DNA of 64,000 bases from an uncultured Thermanaerothrix sp. (GCF_938028735.1 NZ_CALIMF010000005.1:81573-145572), one strand, 5' to 3'; shown: positions 1 to 8,959, counted from the first letter of the stretch. Program-made: numbers and translations. Notes: generated by a model from the letters alone, not told the origin.

Positions 1-599
1 CGGTACCCATCCCCCAACCTAAAGGTGAGCCCGTGTTGGCAACCACCGATGAGCGCCCCCGCCGCGACACCTCACTGGAAGCTCTGGCGCGCCTCAAACC
101 GGCCTTCCGCCCCGGTGGGACGGTGACAGCGGGTAATGCTTCGGGGATGAACGACGGAGCAGCAGCCCTGCTGATCATGGGTGAAGAGCGCGCCCGCACT
201 CTGGGGTTGCGCCCGCTGGTGCGTATTCTTGCCAGCGCTGCTGCCGGGGTTGTGCCGCGCTTGATGGGTTTGGGACCGGTGCCGGCCACACGCAAGGTCC
301 TCGCCCGCGCCGGCTTGCACTTGGATCAAATTGGCCTGGTCGAGATCAACGAGGCGTTTGCCGTCCAGACACTGGCCGTCATCCGTGAACTGGGCTTAAA
401 TGAAGAAATAGTCAATGTCAACGGAGGTGCTGTTGCGTTGGGTCATCCGTTGGGTTGTTCTGGTGCGCGCATTTTGACCACCCTGGTTCACGAAATGCGC
501 CGCCGCGCCCCCGAGATGCCGCGCCCCTTCTACGGCCTGGCTACCCTCTGCGTAGGTGTGGGGCAGGGCGAAGCCACCCTAGTGGAGTGGGTGGATTAA
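1..599 (+). CDS. Thiolase (acetyl-CoA acetyltransferase family), C-terminal part
   Basis: The window opens inside this gene; the reading frame is open from base 3 with no stop, so the start lies outside. About 198 residues remain, the C-terminal half of a roughly 390-residue thiolase. Visible family features are the [12 protein letters not shown] segment (substrate pocket), the NEAFA motif, the catalytic histidine in [12 protein letters not shown], and the catalytic cysteine in CVGVGQG near the end. Thiolases condense two acetyl-CoA or cleave 3-ketoacyl-CoA in the cytoplasm; the sequence does not say which direction is used. The stop is 5 bases before the next start, so it is probably co-transcribed with the SDR gene. 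Family assignment is secure; substrate is not. Confidence 0.9.
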   Translation, partial: VPIPQPKGEPVLATTDERPRRDTSLEALARLKPAFRPGGTVTAGNASGMNDGAAALLIMGEERARTLGLRPLVRILASAAAGVVPRLMGLGPVPATRKVLARAGLHLDQIGLVEINEAFAVQTLAVIRELGLNEEIVNVNGGAVALGHPLGCSGARILTTLVHEMRRRAPEMPRPFYGLATLCVGVGQGEATLVEWVD

Positions 600-604
600 G
601 GGTT

Positions 605-1600
605 ATGCGTGTCCTGGTAACCGGCGCCAGCGGATTCATCGGTGGTCACCTGTGCCGCGAATTAATCGCGCGTGGTCACGCCGTGCGCGCCTTCCATCGC
701 CCCACCAGTTCATTGCGCTTGCTGATGGATCTGCCGGTGGAACATGCCCTAGGCGATCTGACCCGGCCCGAGAGTGTGGAGGCGGCGCTAGAAGGTGTGG
801 AAGTGGTCTTTCATACTGCAGCCCTGCTGGGCGATCGCGCTAACCCAGCGCAACATTACGCCGTGACCGTAGAGGGTACCCGCACCCTCCTCATGGCAGC
901 TCTGCGCGCTGGGGTGCAACGCGTGGTGCACACCAGTTCCGCTGTGGCGCTGGGAATTCCCATCGGTCCGCTACAGGCAAACGAGGATCCCCACCTGTAC
1001 CTGATAGACGAAACCCATACCTGGAATTACCCCCCTGAGCGCTGGCCCTATGCCTATGCCAAATACCTGGCCGAGATGGAAGTGCAGCGCGCGGTGGCGT
1101 TAGGTCTGGACGCGGTTGTTGTCAATCCTACCCTGGTGCTTGGTCCGGGGGATCACTACCGTCGCACCCGCTCCATCGTCGTTCAGGTGGCACGGCGACG
1201 GCTACCCTTTCTTACCTCCGGCGGGCTGAATGCCGTTCACGTTGCAGACGTGATTCAAGGCCACCTACTGGCATTGGAGCGCGGACGACGCGGAGAACGT
1301 TATCTGCTTGGAGGCGAGAACCTGACCCTGCGTGCTCTGGTCACTGCCATTGCCGCAGTTTGTGGCGTGCCGATGCCAACCCTGGAATGGCCGGCCAGGC
1401 TAATCCGCGCCCTCAGCCTCCCATTGAGCATGCTAGAAGCCTATGTGAACCTGCCCATCGAAGCACGCACGTTGGCACTGGCCGGATATTATTTCTACTA
1501 CAGCCATGCCAAAGCCCAAACTGAACTCGGCTACACGCCACAGCATACCGTAGAAGCGGCAATCCGTGACACTTGGGCATGGCTTCAGGGGGAAATATAA
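605..1600 (+). CDS. Extended short-chain dehydrogenase/NAD-dependent epimerase
   Basis: A 331-residue protein with the N-terminal Rossmann motif TGASGFIGGHL (residues 7-17) and a YAYAK active-site motif (YxxxK). These place it in the extended SDR family, near dihydroflavonol-4-reductase-like and nucleoside-sugar epimerase proteins. A start at 455 in the same frame would read back into the thiolase; ATG at 605, just after the thiolase stop, gives the canonical MRVLVTG N-terminus. It is cytoplasmic and uses NAD(P)(H). The substrate cannot be read from the sequence; sugar nucleotide, sterol-like or ketone substrates are all possible. It ends at 1600, directly abutting a convergent gene with no intergenic space. 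Confidence 0.85.
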   Translation: MRVLVTGASGFIGGHLCRELIARGHAVRAFHRPTSSLRLLMDLPVEHALGDLTRPESVEAALEGVEVVFHTAALLGDRANPAQHYAVTVEGTRTLLMAALRAGVQRVVHTSSAVALGIPIGPLQANEDPHLYLIDETHTWNYPPERWPYAYAKYLAEMEVQRAVALGLDAVVVNPTLVLGPGDHYRRTRSIVVQVARRRLPFLTSGGLNAVHVADVIQGHLLALERGRRGERYLLGGENLTLRALVTAIAAVCGVPMPTLEWPARLIRALSLPLSMLEAYVNLPIEARTLALAGYYFYYSHAKAQTELGYTPQHTVEAAIRDTWAWLQGEI

Positions 1601-3013
1601 TCAGAATCCCTGCGCCACTTCTGCCAAAGTAGCATCTAGTTCGGCCAGCACATCCGGCAAGGCGCCGCGCGGGGTCGTGCCTTGAAGCACTTGAGCGAAA
1701 GCATCCTGCACCACCCATTGCGCCTGCCGCCAGGCGGGGGTGTTGGGTGGGATCTGTGCAATTGGAATCAACGCCAGAGTCCCTCCCCACTGGGGATTCT
1801 CCGCGCGATAGTCCTCCAGCCAGGCTACCGCTGATGGCCCCATTGGGTAGCCCCCACCGGCCCGCACCAGCGTGGCGTGTTGCTCCGGCTCGTCCAGCCA
1901 ACGGATGAACAACCAGGTAGCCAGTTCTTGGGCTGGGGTGCTACGCAGGACACCGTACGAGAGCCCGCTGACAATCACCAGGGGTTTATCCCGTCCCGGG
2001 TAGGGACGCACCGTCCACACATCTGCGCTGTCTCGGCGCGCCATTGCCTGCTGTTGGGAGGGCAAATCCAACACGTCCCCGCTGTAGAAAAGCGCCCGCC
2101 GTTGGGCAAAATAAGCGTAAGGGGAAGGATCACGCCCCACCCAGGCACACCCATCCTCGATCAAATCGCGCAAAAAACCCCAGGCTTCCAGAGCTTCCGG
2201 CTGATTGAAGCGCCACGCTCTATTGGTGGCGTCAAATTCATTGCGCAAGCCGAACGCCCGTAGCCAAGCCAGCGCGGTGAGGGGGTCGGTGTTGACCAGC
2301 CACCCCCCCGTGCCATCGTTGGTGCGGTCAGCATCACGACGATTGGCAGCCGCCGCAGCACACGCCTGATCGCGCCATTCCTCTGGGGTCTGGGGTGGAG
2401 CGTGGAACCCCAATTCCGCCGCCCAAGTCAGGTTATAGAACAGCACTGTCGCACTGCGCTGAGCAGGCAGGCCAATCTGCCAGCCATCCACTTGATCGCT
2501 CTGCCAAAAGACGAGCGGAATCTCTGCGCGGCGCGCCTCGCTCAACCCCCATTCACCATCGTTGAGCCAATCGTTGAGCGGACGCATGCGCTTATCCCGT
2601 ACGTACCATGTCAGCAGGGTGGCTGGAGGTGCCACCACTCCATGCGCGATTTCACCTTCCGGATGCCCGCTCTCCACCCAATCAGCCAATACCATGCTGC
2701 TCCCCGCCGAGTCCACCTTAACCTCAATCCCCCACGGATTCTCGTGATTGAACCGCAGGGCCAAATCACTCAGGGCGATCTCTAATGCTCCTACCCAGGG
2801 ATGCCAGAAGTTAACTCTTACCCCCTGCAAAGCCACGGCGGGCAAGGCCGGGGTCTCAGTTGCAGCCATTAGCGCCTGGGTTGAGCGCGGCGTTGGCCCG
2901 GAATGTGGAGTTAAGGTAGGAGATGTTTCGGGCTGTGGTCTAACCTGACAAGCCACCAGCAACCAGACCAACCCCACAAGCATCCCTCGTCTCAGAAGGT
3001 CAAATGGGGGCAT
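1601..3013 (-). CDS. ABC transporter extracellular solute-binding lipoprotein (family 1, sugar type)
   Basis: A 470-residue protein with a lipoprotein signal: a basic start, hydrophobic MLVGLVWLLVA, then Cys at about residue 22, followed by a Thr/Pro-rich linker typical of exported proteins in this phylum. The body resembles UgpB/MalE-type receptors (COG1653): a WHPWVG segment early in the mature domain and YNLTWAAELGFHAPPQTPEEW, typical of sugar-binding lobes. It would capture a solute outside the membrane for an ABC importer, but no permease or ATPase genes lie beside it. Its ATG is 3 bases after the Nudix stop, so it is the last gene of the pheST transcription unit. Ligand unknown. Confidence 0.85.
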   Translation of the reverse strand: MPPFDLLRRGMLVGLVWLLVACQVRPQPETSPTLTPHSGPTPRSTQALMAATETPALPAVALQGVRVNFWHPWVGALEIALSDLALRFNHENPWGIEVKVDSAGSSMVLADWVESGHPEGEIAHGVVAPPATLLTWYVRDKRMRPLNDWLNDGEWGLSEARRAEIPLVFWQSDQVDGWQIGLPAQRSATVLFYNLTWAAELGFHAPPQTPEEWRDQACAAAAANRRDADRTNDGTGGWLVNTDPLTALAWLRAFGLRNEFDATNRAWRFNQPEALEAWGFLRDLIEDGCAWVGRDPSPYAYFAQRRALFYSGDVLDLPSQQQAMARRDSADVWTVRPYPGRDKPLVIVSGLSYGVLRSTPAQELATWLFIRWLDEPEQHATLVRAGGGYPMGPSAVAWLEDYRAENPQWGGTLALIPIAQIPPNTPAWRQAQWVVQDAFAQVLQGTTPRGALPDVLAELDATLAEVAQGF

Positions 3014-3016
3014 GGC

Positions 3017-3640
3017 TCAATCAAAATCGGCCGGCCACTCAGGATGTTGGTAATGCTCAAACATACGCTGAATCTCATCCGGGGTGGTGCGTGCCAGCGA
3101 GAGCGGCGGGATGGTCTCTGCGGCAAAAAAGCCCACCCCATCCGTCTCCAGGCTAGTTTGGGGTTCACCTCCCAGTAACTCACAGCGCATGAAGATTTTG
3201 TAGAGGTGAAAGAGGTAAGGCGGGTGACCGTGGTAATTGCGGTCATAGAGGGCCAATAATTTGACCGCGCGCACGCGATAACCCGATTCCTCCCATACTT
3301 CACGCTCCACGGCGCGGCTGGGAGACTCGCCTACGTCCACCCACCCACCAGGAAGTGTCCACGCCCCGTCCGCGCGCTCCTTGACCATCAGCAGCCGCCC
3401 TTGATCATCAAAAACCACCCCGCGGATATCCACTTTGGGCGTGGCATAGCCCGCCTCACGCATTAGCACGTCTGCAACCACATCGGTGCCTACATCGCTA
3501 TGGGCAGCGATGATTTCAGCCGCTATCTTCTGTAGCGCACGATAGCGCTCGGCATCATAGGGATTCGGGGTATAGGCTAGGCCGGATTGAGCCAGCGCTT
3601 GGATACGCTGTGCCCAATCCAGCCATCGGGGTTGTGCCAT
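3017..3640 (-). CDS. Nudix hydrolase with N-terminal Nudix_N-type helical domain
   Basis: A 207-residue protein. The Nudix box (G-x5-E-x7-REVWEESG) lies at about residues 96-118 and carries the metal-binding glutamates. Residues 1-65 form a helical extension (WLDWAQRIQALAQSGL...YDAERY) as in the Nudix_N_2 class that hydrolyses ADP-ribose or related nucleoside diphosphate derivatives. Cytoplasmic, Mg2+-dependent by family. It starts 9 bases after pheT and is followed after 3 bases by the solute-binding protein gene, so all are likely one mRNA. The exact substrate is unresolved. Confidence 0.88.
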   Translation of the reverse strand: MAQPRWLDWAQRIQALAQSGLAYTPNPYDAERYRALQKIAAEIIAAHSDVGTDVVADVLMREAGYATPKVDIRGVVFDDQGRLLMVKERADGAWTLPGGWVDVGESPSRAVEREVWEESGYRVRAVKLLALYDRNYHGHPPYLFHLYKIFMRCELLGGEPQTSLETDGVGFFAAETIPPLSLARTTPDEIQRMFEHYQHPEWPADFD

Positions 3641-3649
3641 AAACCTCCA

Positions 3650-6181
3650 TTAACTGCGCAAACGCGCTCCCAGAGTTTGCTCCAGGCGACGGATGATTTT
3701 CTGGCGAATCTGCGCGGCTTCGGCATCGGTGAGGGTATGGTCCGGCGCCTGATAGGTCAAATTATACGCCAGACTCTTCTTCCCAGCCCCAATTTGCTCT
3801 CCGCGGAAGACATCGAACAGGTGCACACGCGTTAGCATCTTACCCCCCGCCTGACGGATGATTGACTCAACCTGGGCTGCCGGCACGCTCTCGTCCACCA
3901 CCACCGCAATATCTTCAATCACCGGCGGGTAAACCGGCACCCCCTGAACTTCAAATCGCTCTGGGACCAGGGAAAGTAAAGCTGTGGCATCCAGTTCAGC
4001 CACCAGCACCGGCGCCGGGCCAAAATCATAGCGCGCCTTGACCAGTGGATGTACCTCACCCAGGTAACCCAACTCACGCTCACCACTGTAAAGCACGGCA
4101 CTCTTGCCGGGGTGGAGGCTGGGATACGAAGCGGGCTCAATGCGCCAATGGGGCACATGCAAGGCCTCCGCCATCTCCTCTAAAATACCCTTGAGATCGA
4201 AGAAATCAGCCAAGGGGGGCTCTGCACGATCCCAAGCCGGCAGGTGGCGTACCCCGCTCAGCACCAAGGCCAAGCGCAAGGGTTCTTCGGGCAGATCCTG
4301 CCCCGGCAACGGCAGGAATACCGGCCCGATCTCAAAGAACGCCAACCGCTCGCTCAAGCGGGCGTTGCGCTCGGCTACTTCTAGCACCGCTGCCAGTAGA
4401 CTGCGGCGCATGACACTCCGTTCAGGTGCAATGGGGTTAGCCAGACGTACATAATCCGGCGGCGTGTAATCTCCCTCGGCAGGTGCCAGCCAGCGCGCCT
4501 CACGCTCCGGCGAGGTCAGGCGGTAGGTAACCACCTCCTGCAACCCCAGCCCTACCAACACATCCCGCAGGGCTTCTTCAGCCTGTAGCAGGGGCTGGTT
4601 GCGCTGCTGGGGTAGGGGATCGGCAGGTAGGGTCTCCGGCAAGCGGTCGTAACCGTAAAGGCGCGCAATCTCCTCGATCAAGTCCGCCTTACCAATGACC
4701 CCCTCACCGATGTCCAAACGATGTGGAGGGACACGTGCAATCACCGTTTCACCCTGAACCTGGCAAGCGAATTCCAGACGCCGTAACAGGTCCGCCACTT
4801 CCTCTCCCCGAAGCGAAACACCTAGCCAGCGCCGCACTTCAGCCTCGCTCAAGTGAACCTCCGGATCCACGGGGGGCTTCGGGTAGGCGTCCACCAACCC
4901 TTCAGCCACTCGGCCACCGCTCCAGGCCGCCATATAAGCCAAACACACACGCACCGCCTCTGGGGCCAGTGCAGGGTGCACGCCGCGCGCAAAGCGGTAG
5001 GCTGCCTCAGAACTCAAGCGCAACGCTGAAGCCGCCCGCCGGACGTTGATTGGATTCCAGGTCGCTCCCTCCAGCAATACATTACGTGTGGCTTCGGTCA
5101 CCTCGCTCTCCAGGCCGCCCATAATCCCCGCCAGCGAAAGGGGGCCAGCCGTATCGGTGACCAGGATCATGTAAGGCTCTAGCGTGCGCTCCACACCATC
5201 CAGCGTGGTGAGGCGTTCGCCCTCCCGAGCCGGCCGGGTGATGATCGTGGGGGGCTTGCCTCCGGCGCGCGTTAGAAGCACATCGTAATCAAAAGCGTGC
5301 AAGGGTTCACCCAACATCAGCATGACGTAGTTGGTCGCGTCTACCACGCTGTTGATGGGACGCATACCTGCCAGGCGCAAACGTCGTTGCACCCAGTAGG
5401 GACTAGGGCGCGGCGTCACCCCCTCGATCAGGCCCAACACAAACCGCGGGTTGAGATCTGGGTCGGTAATCTGGATCGCCGCTCGGCCCTCAATGGAAGC
5501 GCCACGTTCAAAGGGCGGCAAAGGAGGCTGACGCAGAGGTTTGCCCGTCAAAGCTGCCAATTCGCGCGCCACGCCCAGGATGCTGGCTGCACGAATCATA
5601 TTGGGCAGGATAGCGATCTCCAGCACCGCATCACCCATATAATCCACCAGCGGCATTCCTACTGGAGCGTCGTCATCCAAAATGATGATCCCTTCATGCT
5701 CTTCAGAGATACCCAATTCTTTTTCCGAGCACACCATCGAGAACGATTCAACGCCACGGATCTTGGTGCGCTTGAGCGTGGTTAGAACAAACCCTGGCTG
5801 ATGCCCATCGTACAGGCGCGCCCCCTCGCGGGCATAAGCCACCTTAAGGGGCTTGGGAAGCGGACCCTGCCCTTTATAAGGGAACAAATTAGGCGCACCG
5901 GTGAGCACAGTGAGCGTCTCACGCCCATCATAGAGACGACATAGCACCAGCCGATCCGCATTCGGATGAGGCATCACCTCTTCAATCTGCGCAACCACAA
6001 TCTTATCGGGATCCCAGGAGAGACCCTCGATTTTGAATTCGTGCGCCTCGGCGGGCATGGGTAATCCCACCAGACGAATTTCTTCCACCTCCAGCCCGGC
6101 CATAGTTAGGCGATAGGCCAGTTCCGGCAGAGAAAGGTCAATCTCCACAAATTCCTTCAACCATGAGAGCGGTACTTTCAT
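3650..6181 (-). CDS. pheT: Phenylalanine-tRNA ligase beta subunit
   Basis: An 843-residue protein, normal length for bacterial PheT. Domains in order: N-terminal editing/EMAP region starting MKVPLSWLKEFVE; OB-fold tRNA-binding domain (about 45-160, with HPNADRL and VLTGAPN); B3/B4 editing domain (about 215-390, with LAGIMGG); B5 domain (about 405-480); catalytic-like core; C-terminal FDX-ACB anticodon-binding domain (about 750-840, with YPPVIEDIAVVVDE). With PheS it forms the alpha2beta2 synthetase that charges tRNA-Phe and edits mischarged Tyr. It follows pheS after 32 bases and shares its T-box leader. Confidence 0.97.
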   Translation of the reverse strand: MKVPLSWLKEFVEIDLSLPELAYRLTMAGLEVEEIRLVGLPMPAEAHEFKIEGLSWDPDKIVVAQIEEVMPHPNADRLVLCRLYDGRETLTVLTGAPNLFPYKGQGPLPKPLKVAYAREGARLYDGHQPGFVLTTLKRTKIRGVESFSMVCSEKELGISEEHEGIIILDDDAPVGMPLVDYMGDAVLEIAILPNMIRAASILGVARELAALTGKPLRQPPLPPFERGASIEGRAAIQITDPDLNPRFVLGLIEGVTPRPSPYWVQRRLRLAGMRPINSVVDATNYVMLMLGEPLHAFDYDVLLTRAGGKPPTIITRPAREGERLTTLDGVERTLEPYMILVTDTAGPLSLAGIMGGLESEVTEATRNVLLEGATWNPINVRRAASALRLSSEAAYRFARGVHPALAPEAVRVCLAYMAAWSGGRVAEGLVDAYPKPPVDPEVHLSEAEVRRWLGVSLRGEEVADLLRRLEFACQVQGETVIARVPPHRLDIGEGVIGKADLIEEIARLYGYDRLPETLPADPLPQQRNQPLLQAEEALRDVLVGLGLQEVVTYRLTSPEREARWLAPAEGDYTPPDYVRLANPIAPERSVMRRSLLAAVLEVAERNARLSERLAFFEIGPVFLPLPGQDLPEEPLRLALVLSGVRHLPAWDRAEPPLADFFDLKGILEEMAEALHVPHWRIEPASYPSLHPGKSAVLYSGERELGYLGEVHPLVKARYDFGPAPVLVAELDATALLSLVPERFEVQGVPVYPPVIEDIAVVVDESVPAAQVESIIRQAGGKMLTRVHLFDVFRGEQIGAGKKSLAYNLTYQAPDHTLTDAEAAQIRQKIIRRLEQTLGARLRS

Positions 6182-6213
6182 CTCACCTCCATGCGTCCAA
6201 TAGATCTTACTAG

Positions 6214-7254
6214 CTAGAATTGACTCAGGAAACGAACGTCATTCGCCCAGAAGTAGCGGATATCTTCAATGCGATGGAGCAGCATGGTGATGCGCTCTAC
6301 ACCCATGCCGGCGGCAAAGCCGCCGAATTCCTCCGGATCATACCCCCCGTTTTGAAGCACCGTGGGGTGTACCATCCCACAACCCAAGATTTCCAACCAG
6401 CCAGAACCCTTGCACACGGTGCACCCTTTACCACCGCACACAAAACACTCTACATCCATCTCAGCGCTGGGCTCTGTGAAAGGAAAGTAGGACGGGCGCA
6501 GGCGGGTGCGGGCCTGTTCGCCGAAGAGACGGCGGGCAAAGGTATTTAGCGTCCCCTTCAAATCACTGAAGGTGATGTTCCGCCCAACCGCCAGCACTTC
6601 CACCTGGTTGAATTGGATCTCGGAGCGGGCGCTAATTTGCTCATAGCGGTAGCACATCCCTGGCAAGATCACCCGAATGGGCTGCGGTGCGCGCTCGCGC
6701 ATCACGTGAATCTGCCCCGGTGACGTATGGGTGCGTAGCAGCACGCCGGAAGTGGTGGTGTAAAAGGTATCCCACAAGTCGCGCGCCGGATGATGGGCTG
6801 GCATGTTCAGCAATTCGAAGTTATACGCATCGCTCTCAACCTCGCGACTGCGGTAGACCTGGAAACCCATCTCGGCAAAGATATGCACAATGCGGCGCAG
6901 GGTACGGGTGGTGGGATGTAGCCTTCCCAGTTCTGGGCGCCGCCCAGGCAAGGTTACGTCCAGGCGCTCGCTCTCCAACGCACGGCGCAGGGCAGCGGCG
7001 CGCAGGGCGGCAGCCCGCTCCTCCAACGCTGCCTCCAGCGCTTGCTTAACTTGGTTGGCGCGCTGCCCAACCTGGGGGCGCACTTCTTTGGGCAATTGCC
7101 CCAGGCGCGAAAAAATTTGCATCAGAGGTGCATTGCGCCCCAGATGCGCCACGCGCCAGGCTTGTAAAGCCGCTTCGTCATTAACCGCCTCCAGTTCCTG
7201 CAAGGCGCGTGCCTGTAAAGCATCCAATTCATTAATCTCGAGAACATCGTCCAT
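6214..7254 (-). CDS. pheS: Phenylalanine-tRNA ligase alpha subunit
   Basis: A 346-residue class II synthetase catalytic subunit. The N-terminal 90 residues are a helical coiled coil that grips tRNA; the catalytic domain follows (TLPGRRPELGRLHPTT, then a motif 2 region around YRYEQISARSEI). Near the C-terminus is a four-cysteine knuckle (CFVCGGKGCTVC), found in many bacterial PheS, then the motif 3 region GMGVERITMLL. It makes Phe-AMP and transfers Phe to tRNA. The ATG at 7254 is preceded by GGAGGTTGC. It is the first gene after the T-box leader, so expression should rise when uncharged tRNA-Phe accumulates. Confidence 0.97.
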   Translation of the reverse strand: MDDVLEINELDALQARALQELEAVNDEAALQAWRVAHLGRNAPLMQIFSRLGQLPKEVRPQVGQRANQVKQALEAALEERAAALRAAALRRALESERLDVTLPGRRPELGRLHPTTRTLRRIVHIFAEMGFQVYRSREVESDAYNFELLNMPAHHPARDLWDTFYTTTSGVLLRTHTSPGQIHVMRERAPQPIRVILPGMCYRYEQISARSEIQFNQVEVLAVGRNITFSDLKGTLNTFARRLFGEQARTRLRPSYFPFTEPSAEMDVECFVCGGKGCTVCKGSGWLEILGCGMVHPTVLQNGGYDPEEFGGFAAGMGVERITMLLHRIEDIRYFWANDVRFLSQF

Positions 7255-7269
7255 CGTGCAACCTCCACA

Positions 7270-7301
7270 AAATAAAAATCCCGTCCCAGCCAGGGACGGG
7301 G
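7270..7301 (-). terminator. T-box-controlled intrinsic terminator ahead of pheS
   Basis: On the minus strand an 8-bp stem CCCGTCCC/GGGACGGG with loop TGGCT is followed by ATTTTTATTTT. It lies 15 bases upstream of the pheS start and directly after the T-box motif, so it is the terminator that the antiterminator conformation prevents. Confidence 0.93.
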
Positions 7302-7597
7302 TTGTGTGCCCGCGGTACCACCCTGATTGGCTGTGTGGTCACACAGCCCACTCACCCAACGGCCACCCAACGGGTGACGATTGGCGTGCCCGCTAACGGG
7401 GGCCAGACGGCTCAGACTACTTACCTGCGCATGGTAACGCTAGCACGTGGCAGGTTTCACCCGAGCGGCTCGGGAGGGAACTTCGGTCGGTTTCCGGCGA
7501 GCTGGGGTCGCAGCCTATGCCCCAGCCTCTCTGGCGCGTTCTGCCGACTTACTTTCCTCCGTCAGCGCCATTCACTTTTAAGGGTGTCAGAAAATCT
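7270..7597 (-). promoter_or_regulatory. T-box riboswitch leader, Phe specifier (UUC), for pheST
   Basis: The minus strand carries the T-box signature GGGTGGTACCGCGG (about 7309-7323), which pairs with the acceptor end of uncharged tRNA. Upstream is a recognisable Stem I: GGAGG-AAAGTAA-GTCGG on the 5' side and CCGAC-CGAAGTTC-CCTCC on the 3' side. The two helices GGAGG/CCTCC and GTCGG/CCGAC enclose a specifier loop with the AGTA motif opposite TTC at 7478-7480, a Phe codon. The AGAGAG and GGCTGCGA elements of the Stem I head are also present. Specifier, T-box and terminator agree, so the identity is strong. Confidence 0.95.
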
Positions 7598-7603
7598 GGC
7601 TTT

Positions 7604-7631
7604 ATTATCGGCAAAAGCCAGGGGTTGTCAA
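7604..7631 (-). promoter_or_regulatory. SigA-type promoter of the pheS operon
   Basis: On the minus strand TTGACA (7626-7631), a 16-base spacer, then GATAAT (7604-7609). Predicted start near 7597 gives a T-box leader of about 340 bases. It lies back to back with the holB promoter. Confidence 0.75.
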
Positions 7632-7641
7632 GGGAAACACG

Positions 7642-7670
7642 TTGCCAGAACCCACCCCTTGGGCTAGAAT
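7642..7670 (+). promoter_or_regulatory. Promoter of holB (predicted leaderless transcript)
   Basis: TTGCCA (7642-7647), 17-base spacer, TAGAAT (7665-7670). The expected transcription start is near 7677, only 3 bases before the ATG at 7680, and no Shine-Dalgarno sequence fits between them. The mRNA is therefore probably leaderless. Confidence 0.6.
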
Positions 7671-7679
7671 CGTAACGCT

Positions 7680-8687
7680 ATGAGTTGGGAGATTTGGGGC
7701 CACACTTGGGCCGTTGATCTACTCCAGGGGCATCTACGCCAGCAACGCCTGCGCCATGCCTATCTTTTTTGCGGGCCAGCGGGGGTGGGCCGGCGCACCT
7801 TGGCTCTGCGCTTTGCTCAGGCGCTCAATTGTCCAACTCCTCCCGGAGCCGGGCAATCCTGCGGCACCTGCCGTACCTGTCGCCAAATTGCCCAGATGGC
7901 TCACCCAGATTTGTTTCCCGTCCAGGCAGAAAGCGGTAGCATAAAAGTTGAACAGGTGCGCGCTTTGCAGCACGACCTGCAATTGGCCCCCTATGAGAGC
8001 CCCTATCGTGTCGCTCTACTCCTCAACCTGGAACGCGCTACCCCCAGTGCGCAAAATGCCCTGCTGAAAACTCTGGAAGAGCCGCCGGCACATGCAGTTC
8101 TCTTGCTCACAGCTGAGGCCCCCGAAGCACTATTACCCACCCTCGTCTCGCGCTGTGAAGTCCTACGCCTGCGCCCACTGCCAATTACCGAACTTGAAAC
8201 CCTGCTTCGTGATCACCAGGGTCTGCCCTATGAACAAGCCCGCGAACTGGCTCATCTCTCAGGGGGGCGTCCCGGGCTGGCACTCCGCTTTCACAACGAG
8301 CCAGAATACTATCAAGAGCATCAGCGTTGGATTCAGGACGGGCTTTACTTGTTGGGTCAAAAACGGGTGGAACGTTTTCAATATGTCGAAAGTCTAAGCC
8401 GAGATCGGGAAAAAATGCGCGCTGCCTTACAAGCCTGGGTTACTCTCTGGCGGGATCTCTGGCTGTGTACCACCAACGCTCCAGTGCCCCTGACCAACTT
8501 GGCCTTCGAGACCCCTATCCGCACATTAGCACGCCAGTTGGAGGAGGGGCAAGCCGCACGATGTTTGGCCATGCTGGAACAAGGAATTACCCATCTGGAC
8601 GCTAATCTCAACGCGCGTTTGTTGGGAGAATTTCTACTTCTCGGCTGGCCCTACCTCACCGCGGTTGAAGACGAAATCCGGGCATAA
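7680..8687 (+). CDS. holB: DNA polymerase III delta-prime subunit (clamp loader)
   Basis: A 335-residue AAA+ clamp-loader subunit. HAYLFCGPAGVGRRT holds a P-loop-like element whose usual lysine is arginine, consistent with a delta-prime subunit that does not hydrolyse ATP. A zinc-binding cysteine group follows (CGTCRTC, about residues 60-67), then the VSRC arginine-finger motif near residue 158 and a helical C-terminal collar domain. Delta-prime helps load the sliding clamp during replication. An ATPase-competent tau/gamma subunit should be elsewhere. The distinction from DnaX rests on length, the missing lysine and lack of a C-terminal tau extension. It is monocistronic by spacing. Confidence 0.9.
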   Translation: MSWEIWGHTWAVDLLQGHLRQQRLRHAYLFCGPAGVGRRTLALRFAQALNCPTPPGAGQSCGTCRTCRQIAQMAHPDLFPVQAESGSIKVEQVRALQHDLQLAPYESPYRVALLLNLERATPSAQNALLKTLEEPPAHAVLLLTAEAPEALLPTLVSRCEVLRLRPLPITELETLLRDHQGLPYEQARELAHLSGGRPGLALRFHNEPEYYQEHQRWIQDGLYLLGQKRVERFQYVESLSRDREKMRAALQAWVTLWRDLWLCTTNAPVPLTNLAFETPIRTLARQLEEGQAARCLAMLEQGITHLDANLNARLLGEFLLLGWPYLTAVEDEIRA

Positions 8688-8694
8688 TATCATC

Positions 8695-8723
8695 CTGGCA
8701 GGGTCAGTGGGATATGATATAAT
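8695..8723 (+). promoter_or_regulatory. Promoter ahead of the Cys-rich small protein
   Basis: CTGGCA (8695-8700), a 17-base spacer and a perfect TATAAT (8718-8723). Predicted start near 8730 gives a 40-base leader containing AAAGGAG before the ATG at 8771. Confidence 0.55.
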
Positions 8724-8770
8724 TACGACAAACACAGTCGTATTATCCTGGTCATTAAAGGAGTCCGCTC

Positions 8771-8959
8771 ATGTACCCAGAAGCTGAGTTCGATGCCTGT
8801 GGTTGTGGTGGTCAGTGTGGTTGCAGTGGTGAACATGGAGCGATGATTGCCCTCACCCGTGAGGAGTACATTCAACGCCTGGAAGCCTACTTGCGCGAAC
8901 TACGTGCTGAGATTGAAGCCGTGGAACGGGAACTGACCGAACTGCGTCAGATTGCCTAA
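8771..8959 (+). CDS. Small Cys-rich protein with C-terminal helix, unknown function
   Basis: A 62-residue protein. Residues 10-18 hold the cluster CGCGGQCGC (four cysteines in nine residues), suited to binding a soft metal or Fe-S cluster. Residues 28-60 form a charged, heptad-like helix (LEAYLRELRAEIEAVERELTEL) likely to be a short coiled coil. A strong AAAGGAG sits 8 bases before the ATG and a good promoter precedes it, so it is probably real. It resembles small DUF5320-like proteins, but I cannot name the family with confidence. It sits about 100 bases before the arsR cluster and could be part of the same metal response; that is inference. Confidence 0.7.
   Translation: MYPEAEFDACGCGGQCGCSGEHGAMIALTREEYIQRLEAYLRELRAEIEAVERELTELRQIA

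Noticed and set aside
4104..5785. Frames of 108-162 codons antisense to pheT
   Set aside because: Antisense shadows of a fully recognisable synthetase gene.
7561..7596. GGAGGAAAGTA read as the RNase P RNA core
   Set aside because: The surrounding stems, UUC specifier, T-box and terminator fit a T-box leader; other RNase P elements are absent.
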